Shown: positions 44,462 to 60,500 of the stretch, piece by piece | How positions within the stretch are numbered: position 1 is the stretch's first letter | Layout: the number at the start of each line of letters is the position of its first letter | Assembly: GCA_032622095.1 (NCBI GenBank) | Contig: CP136061.1 | Coordinates: forward strand, 236,115,815 to 236,179,814 | Length of the DNA: 64,000 nt | Reading direction: 5' to 3' | From: Siphonodentalium dalli | Taxonomy: Eukaryota > Mollusca > Scaphopoda > Gadilida > Siphonodentaliidae | Position numbers and translations under genes: made by a program | Notes under the pieces: generated by a model | What the model was told of the DNA's origin: nothing | Database searches by the model: none | What the model saw: only the letters and a program-made list of their open reading frames with translations

Positions 44462-47400
44462 ATATTAAAAATCAAAGTTATGGAGATACATAATATGAAC
44501 TTTATATTTTGAAGCCATATTCTTGCAATAGTCTTACGAAATGACTAGATATAATTTAAGATGCTAGCATACGCGAGAAATTTAACCCTCAATACACGAA
44601 TGCGGGACCTGGTTTAATCTTTGTAAAACGCTATATCAGTACATGGCATTGGTTATAATAATCAAAGGCACGGGCGGCGTTCGTTGCAGAAATATCATAT
44701 GTGTTCAAATCCCAACCAACAGAAGGAATATTAAAAAATATATAGTTTTGATCATATGCAAACATAATCAGCGCGTAAATAGTATATTGTCCTCAATGTG
44801 CACTATGGTGGCGTAAAAAGCAGTCTGCTCATGTTACAGAAGTTTTGCTTTTGTTTACACAACACAACGCAAGTATAGTAGTTGACCACACCAAAATTAT
44901 ATAAACGCTCTTTATTATTTCCATATAAGGAACAAATAACGCTCTTTATGTTTACCATATCCGGATCTAAACAAAAGCAAGGAAACGTAACGGTTTTTCC
45001 CTTTCTTTACATAATATGCGCAAAACACAACGCAATCATATTGGTTAATCACACAAACATTATATAAACGCTCTTCATTATTTCCATATAAGAAAAATAG
45101 TAACAAACAAGGCTCTTTATGCTTACCATATCCGGATCTATACAAAATTCAGGAAACGTAACGGTTTTTTCCTTTTGTTTGCACAACAAACTGAAAACGA
45201 TGAACAATAACATACTGTTTATGCCATATTTCTGTATGATATAACAACAACTTCTGCCTATATTTTACTATTTCTGTTTACGGGGGTTTTTGACGGAGCT
45301 GAATATTTTAACAGCATACCCACCGCCAAAGACAGCCCGTATCTTTAATATGAGCAATAAAAGATGTTTTTTTATTAATACCAAATGCTCTCACCATACC
45401 CTGAAGCTGCACGTTGCATGGAAAATGATATATTGAGATGTCTGCCTAAGGTCGGATTATTTCAAGAGTCTCCCGAATGTCGTTAGGTATATGTATATCA
45501 TTACATGGTATTGGTTATAATAATTAAAGGCACGGGCGGCGTTCGTTGCAGTACTATCCATATGTGATCAAATCGCCACCAACAGATGGAATATTAAAAT
45601 ATATATAGCTTTGTTGAGATGTCTCCCTAAGGTAGGATTATTTCAAGAGTCTCCCTAATGTCGTTAATTTTGTTAGCTATATGTATATGTATATCAGTAC
45701 ATGGCATTGGTTATAATAATTAAAGGCACGGGCGGTGTTCGTTGCAGAAATATTAATATGTGGTCAAATCGCCACCAACAGATGGAATATTAAAATATGT
45801 ACAGTTTTGTTCATATGCAAACGTAATCAGCGCGTGAATAGTGTATTGTCCTCAATGTTTACGATGATTGCGTAAACAACAGCATGCTCGTGTTACAGAA
45901 GTTTTGCTTCTGTTTACAAAACACAACGCAATCATATTGGTTAATCACACAAACATTATATAAACGCTCTTCATTATTTCCATATAAGAAAAATAGTGAC
46001 AAACAACGCTCTTTATGCTTACCATATCCGGATCTATACAACAGTCAGGAAACGTAACGGTTTTTTTTCCTTTTGTTTGCACAACAAAGTGAAAACAATT
46101 GACAATAACATACTGTTTATGCCATATTTCTGTATGATATAACAACAACTTCTGCCTATATTTTACTATTTCTGTTAATGGCGGTTTTTGACGGAGATGA
46201 ATATTTTAACAGCATACCCACCGCCAACACCGCCCGTATATCTTTAATATGAGCAATACAAGATGTTTTTTTATTAATACCAAATGCTCTCACCATACCC
46301 AGAAGCTGCACGTTGCATGGAAAATGATATATTGAGATGTCTGCCTAAGGTCGGATTATTTCAAGAGTCTCCCGAATGTCGTTTCACGTTGTTAGGTATA
46401 TGTATATCATTACATGGTATTGGTTATCATAATTAAAGGCACGGGCGCCGTTCGTTGCAGAACTATTCATATGTGATCAAATCGCCACCAACAGATAGAA
46501 TATTAAAATATATATAGCTTTGTCGAGATGTCTCCCTAAGGTCGGATTATTTCAAGAGTCTCCCTAATGTCGTTGATTTTGTTAGCTATATGTATATGTA
46601 TGTCAGTACATGGCATTGGTTATAATAATTAAAGGCACGGGTGGCGTTCGTTGCAGAACTATTAATATGTGATCAAATCGCCACCAACAGATGGAATATT
46701 AAAATATATATAGCTTTGTCGAGATGTCTCCCTAAGGTCGGATTATTTCAAGAGTCTCCCTAATGTCGTTGATTTTGTTAGCTATATGTATATGTATGTC
46801 AGTACATGGCATTGGTTATAATAATTAAAGGTACGGGCGGTGTTCGTTGCAGAAATATTAATATGTGGTCAAATCGCCACCAACAGATGGAATATTAAAA
46901 TATGTACAGTTTTGTTCATATCCAAACGTAATCAGCGCATGAATAGTGTATTGTCCTCAATGTGTACGATGATTGCGTAAACAACAGCATGCTCGTGTTA
47001 CAGAAGTTTTGATTCTGTTTACATAACACAACGTAATCATATTGGTTAATCACACAAACGTTATATAAACGCTCTTCATTATTTCCATATAAGAAAAAAA
47101 TAGTAACAAACAACGCTCTTTATGCTTACCATATCCGGATCTATACAAAAGTCAGGAAACGTAACGGTTTTTTCCTTTTGTTTGCACAACAAAGTGAAAA
47201 CAATTGACAATAACATACTGTTTATGCCATATTTCTGTTTGATACAACAACAGATTCTGCCTATATTTTACTATTTCTGTTTATGGCGGTTTTTGACGGA
47301 GCTGAATATTTTAACAGCATACCCACCGCCAAAGACAGCCCGTATCTTTAATATGAGCAATAAAAGATGTTTTTTTATTAATACCAAATGCTCTCACCAT

Positions 47401-47813
47401 ACCCTGAAGCTGCACGTTGCATGGAAAATGATATATTGAGATGTCTGCCTAAGGTCGGATTATTTCAAGAGTCTCCCGAATGTCGTTTCATGTTGTTAGG
47501 TATATGTATATCATTACATGGTATTGGTTATAATAATTAAAGGCACGGGCGGCGTTCGTTGCAGAACTATTCATATGTGATCAAATCGCCACCAACAGAT
47601 GGAATATTAAAATATATATAGCTTTGTCGAGATGTCTCCCTAAGGTCGGATTATTTCAAGAGTCTCCCTAATGTCGTTAATTTTGTTAGCTATATGTATA
47701 TGTATATCAGTACATGGCATTGGTTATAATAATTAAAGGCACGGGCGGTGTTCGTTGCAGAAATATTAATATGTGATCAAATCGCCACCAACAGATGGAA
47801 TATTAAAATATGT

Positions 47814-50800
47814 ACAGTTTTGTTCATATGCAAACGTAATCAGCGCACGAATAGTGTATTGTCCTCAATGTGTACGATGATTGCGTAAACAACAGCATGC
47901 TCGTGTTACAGAAGTTTTGCTTCTGTTTACATAACACAACGCAATCATATTGGTTAATCACACAAACATTATATAAACGCTCTTCATTACTTCCATATAA
48001 GAAAAATAGTAACAAACAACGCTCTTTATGCTTACCATATCCGGATCTATACAAAAGTCAGGAAACGTAACGGTTTTTTCCTTTAGTTTGCACAACAAAG
48101 TGAAAACAATTGACAATAACATACTGTTTATGCCATATTTCTGTATGATATAAAAAACAACAAATTCTGCCTATATTTTATTATTTCTGTTTATGGCGTT
48201 TTTTGACGGAGATGAATATTTTAACAGCATACCCACCGCCAACCCCGCCCGTATCTATAATATGAGCAATAAAAGATGTTTTTTTATTAATACCAAATGC
48301 TCTCACCATACCCAGAAGCTGCACGTTGCATGGAAAATGATATATTGAGATGTCTGCCTAAGGTCGGATTATTTCAAGAGTCTCCCGAATGTCGTTTCAT
48401 GTTGTTAGGTATATGTATATCATTACATGGTATTTGTTATAATAATTAAAGGTACGGGCGGCGTTCGTTGCAGAACTATTCATATGTAATCAAATCGCCA
48501 CCAACAGATGGAATATTAAAATATATATAGCTTTGTCGAGATGTCTCCCTAAGGTCGGATTATTTCAAGAGTCTCCCTAATGTCGTTAATTTTGTTAGCT
48601 ATATGTATATGTATATCAGGACATGGCATTGGTTATAATAATTAAAGGCACGGGCGGTGTTCGTTGCAGAAATATTAATATGTGGTCAAATCGCCACCAA
48701 CAGATGGAATATTAAAATATGTACAGTTTTGTTCATATGCAAACGTAATCAGCGCATGAATAGTGTATTGTCCTCAATGTGTACGATGATTGCGTAAACA
48801 ACAGCATGCTCGTGTTATAAAAGTTTTGCTTCTGATTACATAACACAACTCAATCATATTAATTAATCACACAAACATTATATAAACGCTCTTCATTATT
48901 TCCATATAAGAAATATAGTAACAAACAACGCTCTTTATGCTTACCATATCCGGATCTATACAAAAGTCAGGAAACGTAACGTAAAGTTTATGCCATAGTT
49001 CTGTATGATATAACAACAAATTCTGCCTATATTTTACTATTTCTGTTTATGGCGGTTTTTGACGGAGCTGAATATTTTAACAGCATACCCACGGCCAAAG
49101 ACAGCCCGTATCTTTAATATGAGCAATAAAAGATGTTTTTTTTATTAATACCAAATGCTCTCACCATACCCAGAAGCTGCACGTTGCATGGAAAATGATA
49201 TATTGAGATGTCTGCCTAAGGTCGGATTATTTCAAGAGTCTCCCGAATGTCATTTCATGTTGTTAGGTATATGTATATCATTACATGGTATTGGTTATAA
49301 TAATTAAAGGCACGGGCGGCGTTCGTTGCAGAACTATTCATATGTGATCAAATCGCCACCAACAGATGGAATATTAAAATATATATAGCTTTGTCGAGAT
49401 GTCTCCCTAAGGTCGGATTATTTCAAGAGTCTCCCTAATGTCGTTAATTTTGTTAGCTATATGTATATGTATATCAGTACATGGCATTGGTTATAATAAT
49501 TAAAGGCACGGGCGGTGTTCGTTGCAGAAATATTAATATGTGATCAAATCGCCACCAACAGATGGAATATTAAAATATGTACAGTTTTGTTCATATGCAA
49601 ACGTAATCAGCGCACGAATAGTGTATTGTCCTCAATGTGTACGATGATTGCGTAAACAACAGCATGCTCGTGTTACAGAAGTTTTGCTTCTGTTTACATA
49701 ACACAACGCAATCATATTGGTTAATCACACAAACATTATATAAACGCTCTTCATTACTTCCATATAAGAAAAATAGTAACAAACAACGCTCTTTATGCTT
49801 ACCATATCCGGATCTATACAAAAGTCAGGAAACGTAACGGTTTTTTCCTTTAGTTTGCACAACAAAGTGAAAACAATTGACAATAACATACTGTTTATGC
49901 CATATTTCTGTATGATATAAAAAACAACAAATTCTGCCTATATTTTATTATTTCTGTTTATGGCGTTTTTTGACGGAGATGAATATTTTAACAGCATACC
50001 CACCGCCAACCCCGCCCGTATCTATAATATGAGCAATAAAAGATGTTTTTTTTATTAATACCAAATGCTCTCACCATACCCAGAAGCTGCACGTTGCATG
50101 GAAAATGATATATTGAGATGTCTGCCTAAGGTCGGATTATTTCAAGAGTCTCCCGAATGTCGTTTCATGTTGTTAGGTATATGTATATCATTACATGGTA
50201 TTGGTTATAATAATTAAAGGTACGGGCGGCGTTCGTTGCAGAACTATTCATATGTAATCAAATCGCCACCAACAGATGGAATATTAAAATATATATAGCT
50301 TTGTCGAGATGTCTCCCTAAGGTCGGATTATTTCAAGAGTCTCCCTAATGTCGTTAATTTTGTTAGCTATATGTATATGTATATCAGGACATGGCATTGG
50401 TTATAATAATTAAAGGCACGGGCGGTGTTCGTTGCAGAAATATTAATATGTGGTCAAATCGCCACCAACAGATGGAATATTAAAATATGTACAGTTTTGT
50501 TCATATGCAAACGTAATCAGCGCATGAATAGTGTATTGTCCTCAATGTGTACGATGATTGCGTAAACAACAGCATGCTCGTGTTATAAAAGTTTTGCTTC
50601 TGTTTACATAACACAACTCAATCATATTAATTAATCACACAAACATTATATAAACGCTCTTCATTATTTCCATATAAGAAATATAGTAACAAACAACGCT
50701 CTTTATGCTTACCATATCCGGATCTATACAAAAGTCAGGAAACGTAACGTAAAGTTTATGCCATAGTTCTGTATGATATAACAACAAATTCTGCCTATAT

Positions 50801-53800
50801 TTTACTATTTCTGTTTATGGCGGTTTTTGACGGAGCTGAATATTTTAACAGCATACCCACGGCCAAAGACAGCCCGTATCTTTAATATGAGCAATAAAAG
50901 ATGTTTTTTTTATTAATACCAAATGCTCTCACCATACCCAGAAGCTGCACGTTGCATGGAAAATGATATATTGAGATGTCTGCCTAAGGTCGGATTATTT
51001 CAAGAGTCTCCCGAATGTCATTTCATGTTGTTAGGTATATGTATATCATTACATGGTATTGGTTATAATAATTAAAGGCACGGGCGGCGTTCGTTGCAGA
51101 ACTATTCATATGTGATCAAATCGCCACCAACAGATGGAATATTAAAATATATATAGCTTTGTCGAGATGTCTCCCTAAGGTCGGATTATTTCAAGAGTCT
51201 CCCTAATGTCGTTAATTTTGTTAGCTATATGTATATGTATATCAGTACATGGCATTGGTTATAATAATTAAAGGCACGGGCGGTGTTCGTTGCAGAAATA
51301 TTAATATGTGATCAAATCGCCACCAACAGATGGAATATTAAAATATGTACAGTTTTGTTCATATGCAAACGTAATCAGCGCACGAATAGTGTATTGTCCT
51401 CAATGTGTACGATGATTGCGTAAACAACAGCATGCTCGTGTTACAGAAGTTTTGCTTCTGTTTACATAACACAACGCAATCATATTGGTTAATCACACAA
51501 ACATTATATAAACGCTCTTCATTACTTCCATATAAGAAAAATAGTAACAAACAACGCTCTTTATGCTTACCATATCCGGATCTATACAAAAGTCAGGAAA
51601 CGTAACGGTTTTTTCCTTTAGTTTGCACAACAAAGTGAAAACAATTGACAATAACATACTGTTTATGCCATATTTCTGTATGATATAAAAAACAACAAAT
51701 TCTGCCTATATTTTATTATTTCTGTTTATGGCGTTTTTTGACGGAGATGAATATTTTAACAGCATACCCACCGCCAACACCGCCCGTATCTATAATATGA
51801 GCAATAAAAGATGTTTTTTTATTAATACCAAATGCTCTCACCATACCCAGAAGCTGCACGTTGCATGGAAAATGATATATTGAGATGTCTGCCTAAGGTC
51901 GGATTATTTCAAGAGTCTCCCGAATGTCGTTTCATGTTGTTAGGTATATGTATATCATTACATGGTATTGGTTATAATAATTAAAGGTACGGGCGGCGTT
52001 CGTTGCAGAACTATTCATATGTAATCAAATCGCCACCAACAGATGGAATATTAAAATATATATAGCTTTGTCGAGATGTCTCCCTAAGGTCGGATTATTT
52101 CAAGAGTCTCCCTAATGTCGTTAATTTTGTTAGCTATATGTATATGTATATCAGGACATGGCATTGGTTATAATAATTAAAGGCAAGGGCGGTGTTCGTT
52201 GCAGAAATATTAATATGTGGTCAAATCGCCACCAACAGATGGAATATTAAAATATGTACAGTTTTGTTCATATGCAAACGTAATCAGCGCATGAATAGTG
52301 TATTGTCCTCAATGTGTACGATGATTGCGTAAACAACAGCATGCTCGTGTTATAAAAGTTTTGCTTCTGTTTACATAACACAACTCAATCATATTAATTA
52401 ATCACACAAACATTATATAAACGCTCTTCATTATTTCCATATAAGAAATATAGTAACAAACAACGCTCTTTATGCTTACCATATCCGGATCTATACAAAA
52501 GTCAGGAAACGTAACGTAAAGTTTATGCCATAGTTCTGTATGATATAACAACAAATTCTGCCTATATTTTACTATTTCTGTTTATGGCGGTTTTTGACGG
52601 AGCTGAATATTTTAACAGCATACCCACGGCCAAAGACAGCCCGTATCTTTAATATGAGCAATAAAAGATGTTTTTTTTATTAATACCAAATGCTCTCACC
52701 ATACCCAGAAGCTGCACGTTGCATGGAAAATGATATATTGAGATGTCTGCCTAAGGTCGGATTATTTCAAGAGTCTCCCGAATGTCATTTCATGTTGTTA
52801 GGTATATGTATATCATTACATGGTATTGGTTATAATAATTAAAGGCACGGGCGGCGTTCGTTGCAGAACTATTCATATGTGATCAAATCGCCACCAACAG
52901 ATGGAATATTAAAATATATATAGCTTTGTCGAGATGTCTCCCTAAGGTCGGATTATTTCAAGAGTCTCCCTAATGTCGTTAATTTTGTTAGCTATATGTA
53001 TATCAGTACATGGCATTGGTTATAATAATTAAAGGCACGGGCGGTGTTCGTTGCAGAAATATTAATATGTGATCAAATCGCCACCAACAGATGGAATATT
53101 AAAATATGTACAGTTTTGTTCATATGCAAACGTAATCAGCGCACGAATAGTGTATTGTCCTCAATGTGTACGATGATTGCGTAAACAACAGCATGCTCGT
53201 GTTACAGAAGTTTTGCTTCTGTTTACATAACACAACGCAATCATATTGGTTAATCACACAAACATTATATAAACGCTCTTCATTACTTCCATATAAGAAA
53301 AATAGTAACAAACAACGCTCTTTATGCTTACCATATCCGGATCTATACAAAAGTCAGGAAACGTAACGGTTTTTTCCTTTAGTTTGCACAACAAAGTGAA
53401 AACAATTGACAATAACATACTGTTTATGCCATATTTCTGTATGATATAAAAAACAACAAATTCTGCCTATATTTTATTATTTCTGTTTATGGCGTTTTTT
53501 GACGGAGATGAATATTTTAACAGCATACCCACCGCCAACCCCGCCCGTATCTATAATATGAGCAATAAAAGATGTTTTTTTATTAATACCAAATGCTCTC
53601 ACCATACCCAGAAGCTGCACGTTGCATGGAAAATGATATATTGAGATGTCTGCCTAAGGTCGGATTATTTCAAGAGTCTCCCGAATGTCGTTTCATGTTG
53701 TTAGGTATATGTATATCATTACATGGTATTGGTTATAATAATTAAAGGCACGGGCGGCGTTCGTTGCAGAACTATTCATATGTGATCAAATCGCCACCAA

Positions 53801-56800
53801 CAGATGGAATATTAAAATATATATAGCTTTGTCGAGATGTCTCCCTAAGGTCGGATTATTTCAAGAGTCTCCCTAATGTCGTTAATTTTGTTAGCTATAT
53901 GTATATGTATATCAGTACATGGCATTGGTTATAATAATTAAAGGCACGGGCGGTGTTCGTTGCAGAAATATTAATATGTGATCAAATCGCCACCAACAGA
54001 TGGAATATTAAAATATGTACAGTTTTGTTCATATGCAAACGTAATCAGCGCACGAATAGTGTATTGTCCTCAATGTGTACGATGATTGCGTAAACAACAG
54101 CATGCTCGTGTTACAGAAGTTTTGCTTCTGTTTACATAACACAACGCAATCATATTGGTTAATCACACAAACATTATATAATCGCTCTTCATTACTTCCA
54201 TATAAGAAAAATAGTAACAAACAACGCTCTTTATGCTTACCATATCCGGATCTATACAAAAGTCAGGAAACGTAACGGTTTTTTCCTTTAGTTTGCACAA
54301 CAAAGTGAAAACAATTGACAATAACATACTGTTTATGCCATATTTCTGTATGATATAAAAAACAACAAATTCTGCCTATATTTTATTATTTCTGTTTATG
54401 GCGTTTTTTGACGGAGATGAATATTTTAACAGCATACCCACCGCCAACCCCGCCCGTATCTATAATATGAGCAATAAAAGATGTTTTTTTATTAATACCA
54501 AATGCTCTCACCATACCCAGAAGCTGCACGTTGCATGGAAAATGATATATTGAGATGTCTGCCTAAGGTCGGATTATTTCAAGAGTCTCCCGAATGTCGT
54601 TTCATGTTGTTAGGTATATGTATATCATTACATGGTATTGGTTATAATAATTAAAGGTACGGGCGGCGTTCGTTGCAGAACTATTCATATGTAATCAAAT
54701 CGCCACCAACAGATGGAATATTAAAATATATATAGCTTTGTCGAGATGTCTCCCTAAGGTCGGATTATTTCAAGAGTCTCCCTAATGTCGTTAATTTTGT
54801 TAGCTATATGTATATGTATATCAGGACATGGCATTGGTTATAATAATTAAAGGCACGGGTGGTGTTCGTTGCAGAAATATTAATATGTGGTCAAATCGCC
54901 ACCAACAGATGGAATATTAAAATATGTACAGTTTTGTTCATATGCAAACGTAATCAGCGCATGAATAGTGTATTGTCCTCAATGTGTACGATGATTGCGT
55001 AAACAACAGCATGCTCGTGTTATAAAAGTTTTGCTTCTGTTTACATAACACAACTCAATCATATTAATTAATCACACAAACATTATATAAACGCTCTTCA
55101 TTATTTCCATATAAGAAATATAGTAACAAACAACGCTCTTTATGCTTACCATATCCGGATCTATACAAAAGTCAGGAAACGTAACGTAAAGTTTATGCCA
55201 TAGTTCTGTATGATATAACAACAAATTCTGCCTATATTTTACTATTTCTGTTTATGGCGGTTTTTGACGGAGCTGAATATTTTAACAGCATACCCACGGC
55301 CAAAGACAGCCCGTATCTTTAATATGAGCAATAAAAGATGTTTTTTTTATTAATACCAAATGCTCTCACTATACCCAGAAGCTGCACGTTGCATGGAAAA
55401 TGATATATTGAGATGTCTGCCTAAGGTCGGATTATTTCAAGAGTCTCCCGAATGTCATTTCATGTTGTTAGGTATATGTATATCATTACATGGTATTGGT
55501 TATAATAATTAAAGGCACGGGCGGCGTTCGTTGCAGAACTATTCATATGTGATCAAATCGCCACCAACAGATGGAATATTAAAATATATATAGCTTTGTC
55601 GAGATGTCTCCCTAAGGTCGGATTATTTCAAGAGTCTCCCTAATGTCGTTAATTTTGTTAGCTATATGTATATGTATATCAGTACATGGCATTGGTTATA
55701 ATAATTAAAGGCACGGGCGGTGTTCGTTGCAGAAATATTAATATGTGATCAAATCGCCACCAACAGATGGAATATTAAAATATGTACAGTTTTGTTCATA
55801 TGCAAACGTAATCAGCGCACGAATAGTGTATTGTCCTCAATGTGTACGATGATTGCGTAAACAACAGCATGCTCGTGTTACAGAAGTTTTGCTTCTGTTT
55901 ACATAACACAACGCAATCATATTGGTTAATCACACAAACATTATATAAACGCTCTTCATTACTTCCATATAAGAAAAATAGTAACAAACAACGCTCTTTA
56001 TGCTTACCATATCCGGATCTATACAAAAGTCAGGAAACGTAACGGTTTTTTCCTTTAGTTTGCACAACAAAGTGAAAACAATTGACAATAACATACTGTT
56101 TATGCCATATTTCTGTATGATATAAAAAACAACAAATTCTGCCTATATTTTATTATTTCTGTTTATGGCGTTTTTTGACGGAGATGAATATTTTAACAGC
56201 ATACCCACCGCCAACACCGCCCGTATCTATAATATGAGCAATAAAAGATGTTTTTTTATTAATACCAAATGCTCTCACCATACCCAGAAGCTGCACGTTG
56301 CATGGAAAATGATATATTGAGATGTCTGCCTAAGGTCGGATTATTTCAAGAGTCTCCCGAATGTCGTTTCATGTTGTTAGGTATATGTATATCATTACAT
56401 GGTATTGGTTATAATAATTAAAGGTACGGGCGGCGTTCGTTGCAGAACTATTCATATGTAATCAAATCGCCACCAACAGATGGAATATTAAAATATATAT
56501 AGCTTTGTCGAGATGTCTCCCTAAGGTCGGATTATTTCAAGAGTCTCCCTAATGTCGTTAATTTTGTTAGCTATATGTATATGTATATCAGGACATGGCA
56601 TTGGTTATAATAATTAAAGGCACGGGCGGTGTTCGTTGCAGAAATATTAATATGTGGTCAAATCGCCACCAACAGATGGAATATTAAAATATGTACAGTT
56701 TTGTTCATATGCAAACGTAATCAGCGCATGAATAGTGTATTGTCCTCAATGTGTACGATGATTGCGTAAACAACAGCATGCTCGTGTTATAAAAGTTTTG

Positions 56801-57552
56801 CTTCTGTTTACATAACACAACTCAATCATATTAATTAATCACACAAACATTATATAAACGCTCTTCATTATTTCCATATAAGAAATATAGTAACAAAGAA
56901 CGCTCTTTATGCTTACCATATCCGGATCTATACAAAAGTCAGGAAACGTAACGTAAAGTTTATGCCATAGTTCTGTATGATATAACAACAAATTCTGCCT
57001 ATATTTTACTATTTCTGTTTATGGCGGTTTTTGACGGAGCTGAATATTTTAACAGCATACCCACGGCCAAAGACAGCCCGTATCTTTAATATGAGCAATA
57101 AAAGATGTTTTTTTTATTAATACCAAATGCTCTCACCATACCCAGAAGCTGCACGTTGCATGGAAAATGATATATTGAGATGTCTGCCTAAGGTCGGATT
57201 ATTTCAAGAGTCTCCCGAATGTCATTTCATGTTGTTAGGTATATGTATATCATTACATGGTATTGGTTATAATAATTAAAGGCACGGGCGGCGTTCGTTG
57301 CAGAACTATTCATATGTGATCAAATCGCCACCAACAGATGGAATATTAAAATATATATAGCTTTGTCGAGATGTCTCCCTAAGGTCGGATTATTTCAAGA
57401 GTCTCCCTAATGTCGTTAATTTTGTTAGCTATATGTATATGTATATCAGTACATGGCATTGGTTATAATAATTAAAGGCACGGGCGGTGTTCGTTGCAGA
57501 AATATTAATATGTGATCAAATCGCCACCAACAGATGGAATATTAAAATATCT
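47814..57552 (+). repeat. Higher-order block 1: A-B dimers of 1,767 bp
   Basis: Order A B A B A B A A B A B. Homologous points lie 1,767 or 1,768 bp apart (1,761 once, where a 6-bp TATGTA unit is missing near 52997). One B is skipped at 53110-54928, where two A units follow each other. Dimers are nearly identical over their whole length, whereas A and B inside a dimer differ. Confidence 0.9.
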
Positions 57553-60500
57553 ACAGTTTTGTTCATATGCAAACGTAATCAGCGCACGAATAGTGTATTG
57601 TCCTCAATGTGTACGATGATTGCGTAAACAACAGCATGCTCGTGTTACAGAAGTTTTGCTTCTGTTTACATAACACAACGCAATCATATTGGTTAATCAC
57701 ACAAACATTATATAAACGCTCTTCATTACTTCCATATAAGAAAAATAGTAACAAACAACGCTCTTTATGCTTACCATATCCGGATCTATACAAAAGTCAG
57801 GAAACGTAACGGTTTTTTCCTTTAGTTTGCACAACAAAGTGAAAACAATTGACAATAACATACTGTTTATGCCATATTTCTGTATGATATAAAAAACAAC
57901 AAATTCTGCCTATATTTTATTATTTCTGTTTATGGCGTTTTTTGACGGAGATGAATATTTTAACAGCATACCCACCGCCAACACCGCCCGTATCTATAAT
58001 ATGAGCAATAAAAGATGTTTTTTTATTAATACCAAATGCTCTCACCATACCCAGAAGCTGCACGTTGCATGGAAAATGATATATTGAGATGTCTGCCTAA
58101 GGTCGGATTATTTCAAGAGTCTCCCGAATGTCGTTTCATGTTGTTAGGTATATGTATATCATTACATGGTATTGGTTATAATAATTAAAGGTACGGGCGG
58201 CGTTCGTTGCAGAACTATTCATATGTGATCAAATCGCCACCAACAGATGGAATATTAAAATATATATAGCTTTGTCGAGATGTCTCCCTAAGGTCGGATT
58301 ATTTCAAGAGTCTCCCTAATGTCGTTAATTTTGTTAGCTATATGTATATGTATATCAGTACATGGCATTGGTTATAATAATTAAAGGCACGGGCGGTGTT
58401 CGATGCAGAAATATTAATATGTGGTCAAATCGCCACCAACAGATGGAATATTAAAATATCTACAGTTTTGTTCATATGCAAACGTAATCAGCGCGTGAAT
58501 AGTGTATTGTCCTCAATGTGTACGATGATTGCGTAAACAACAGCATGCTCGTGTTATAAAAGTTTTGCTTCTGTTTACATAACACAACGCAATCATATTA
58601 GTTAATCACACAAACATTATATAAACGCTCTTCATTATTTCCATATAAGAACAATAGTAACAAACAACGCTCTTTATGCTTACCATATCCGGATCTATAC
58701 AAAAGTCAGGAAACGTAACGGTTTTTTCAAGCTGCACGTTGCATGGAAAATGATATATTGAGATGTCTGCCTAAGGTCGGATTATTTCAAGAGTCTCCCG
58801 AATGTCATTTCATGTTGTTAGGTATATGTATATCATTACATGGTATTGGTTATAATAATTAAAGGCACGGGCGGCGTTCGTCGCAGAACTATTCATATGT
58901 GATCAAATCGCCACCAACAGATGGAATATTAAAATATATATAGCTTTGTCGAGATGTCTCCCTAAGGTCGGATTATTTCAAGAGTCTCCCTTATGTCGTT
59001 AATTGTGTTAGCTATATGTATATGTATATCAGTACATGGCATTGGTTATAATAATTAAAGGCACGGGCGGTGTTCGTTGCAGAAATATTAATATGTGGTC
59101 AAATCGCCACCAACAGATGGAATATTAAAATATCTACAGTTTTGTTCATATGCAAACGTAATCAGCGCGTGAATAGTGTATTGTCCTCAATGTGTACGAT
59201 GATTGCGTAAACAACAGCATGCTCGTGTTATAAAAGTTTTGCTTCTGTTTACATAACACAACGCAATCATATTAGTTAATCACACAAACATTATATAAAC
59301 GCTCTTCATTATTTCCATATAAGAAATATAGTAACAAACAAAGCTCTTTATGCTTACCATATCCGGATCTATACAAAAGTCAGGAAACGTAACGTAAAGT
59401 TTATGCCATAGTTCTGTATGATATAACAACAAATTCTGCCTATATTTTACTATTTCTGTTTATGGCGGTTTTTGACGAAGCTGAATATTTTAACAGCATA
59501 CCCACCGCCAAAGACAGCCCGTATCTTTAATATGAGCAATAAAAGGTGTTTTTTATTAATACCAAATGCTCTCACCATACCCAGAAGCTGCACGTTGCAT
59601 GGAAAATGATATATTGAGACGTCTGTCTAAGGTCGGATTATTTCAAGAGTCTCCCGAATGTCGTTTCATGTTGTTAGGTATATGTATATCATTACATGGT
59701 ATTGGTTATAATAATTAAAGGCACGGGCGGCGTTCGTTTCAGAACTATTCATATGTAATCAAATCGCCACCAACAGATGGAATATTAAAATATATATAGC
59801 TTTGTCGAGATGTCTCCCTAAGGTCGGATTATTTCAAGAGTCTCCATAATGTCGTTAATTTTGTTAGCTATATGTATATGTATATCAGTACATGGCATTG
59901 GTTATAATAATTAAAGGCACGGGCGGTGTTCGTTGCAGAAATATTAATATGTGATCAAATCGCCACCAACAGATGGAATATTAAAATATGTACAGTTTTG
60001 TTCATATGCAAACGTAATCAGCGCACGAATAGTGTATTGTCCTCAATGTGTACGATGATTGCGTAAACAACAGCATGCTCGTGTTACAGAAGTTTTGCTT
60101 CTGTTTACATAACACAACGCAATCATATTGGTTAATCACACAAACATTATATAAACGCTCTTCATTACTTCCATATAAGAAAAATAGTAACAAACAACGC
60201 TCTTTATGCTTACCATATCCGGATCTATACAAAAGTCAGGAAACGTAACGGTTTTTTCCTTTAGTTTGCACAACAAAGTGAAAACAATTGACAATAACAT
60301 ACTGTTTATGCCATATTTCTGTATGATATAAAAAACAACAAATTCTGCCTATATTTTATTATTTCTGTTTATGGCGTTTTTTGACGGAGATGAATATTTT
60401 AACAGCATACCCACCGCCAACACCGCCCGTATCTATAATATGAGCAATAAAAGATGTTTTTTTATTAATACCAAATGCTCTCACCATACCCAGAAGCTGC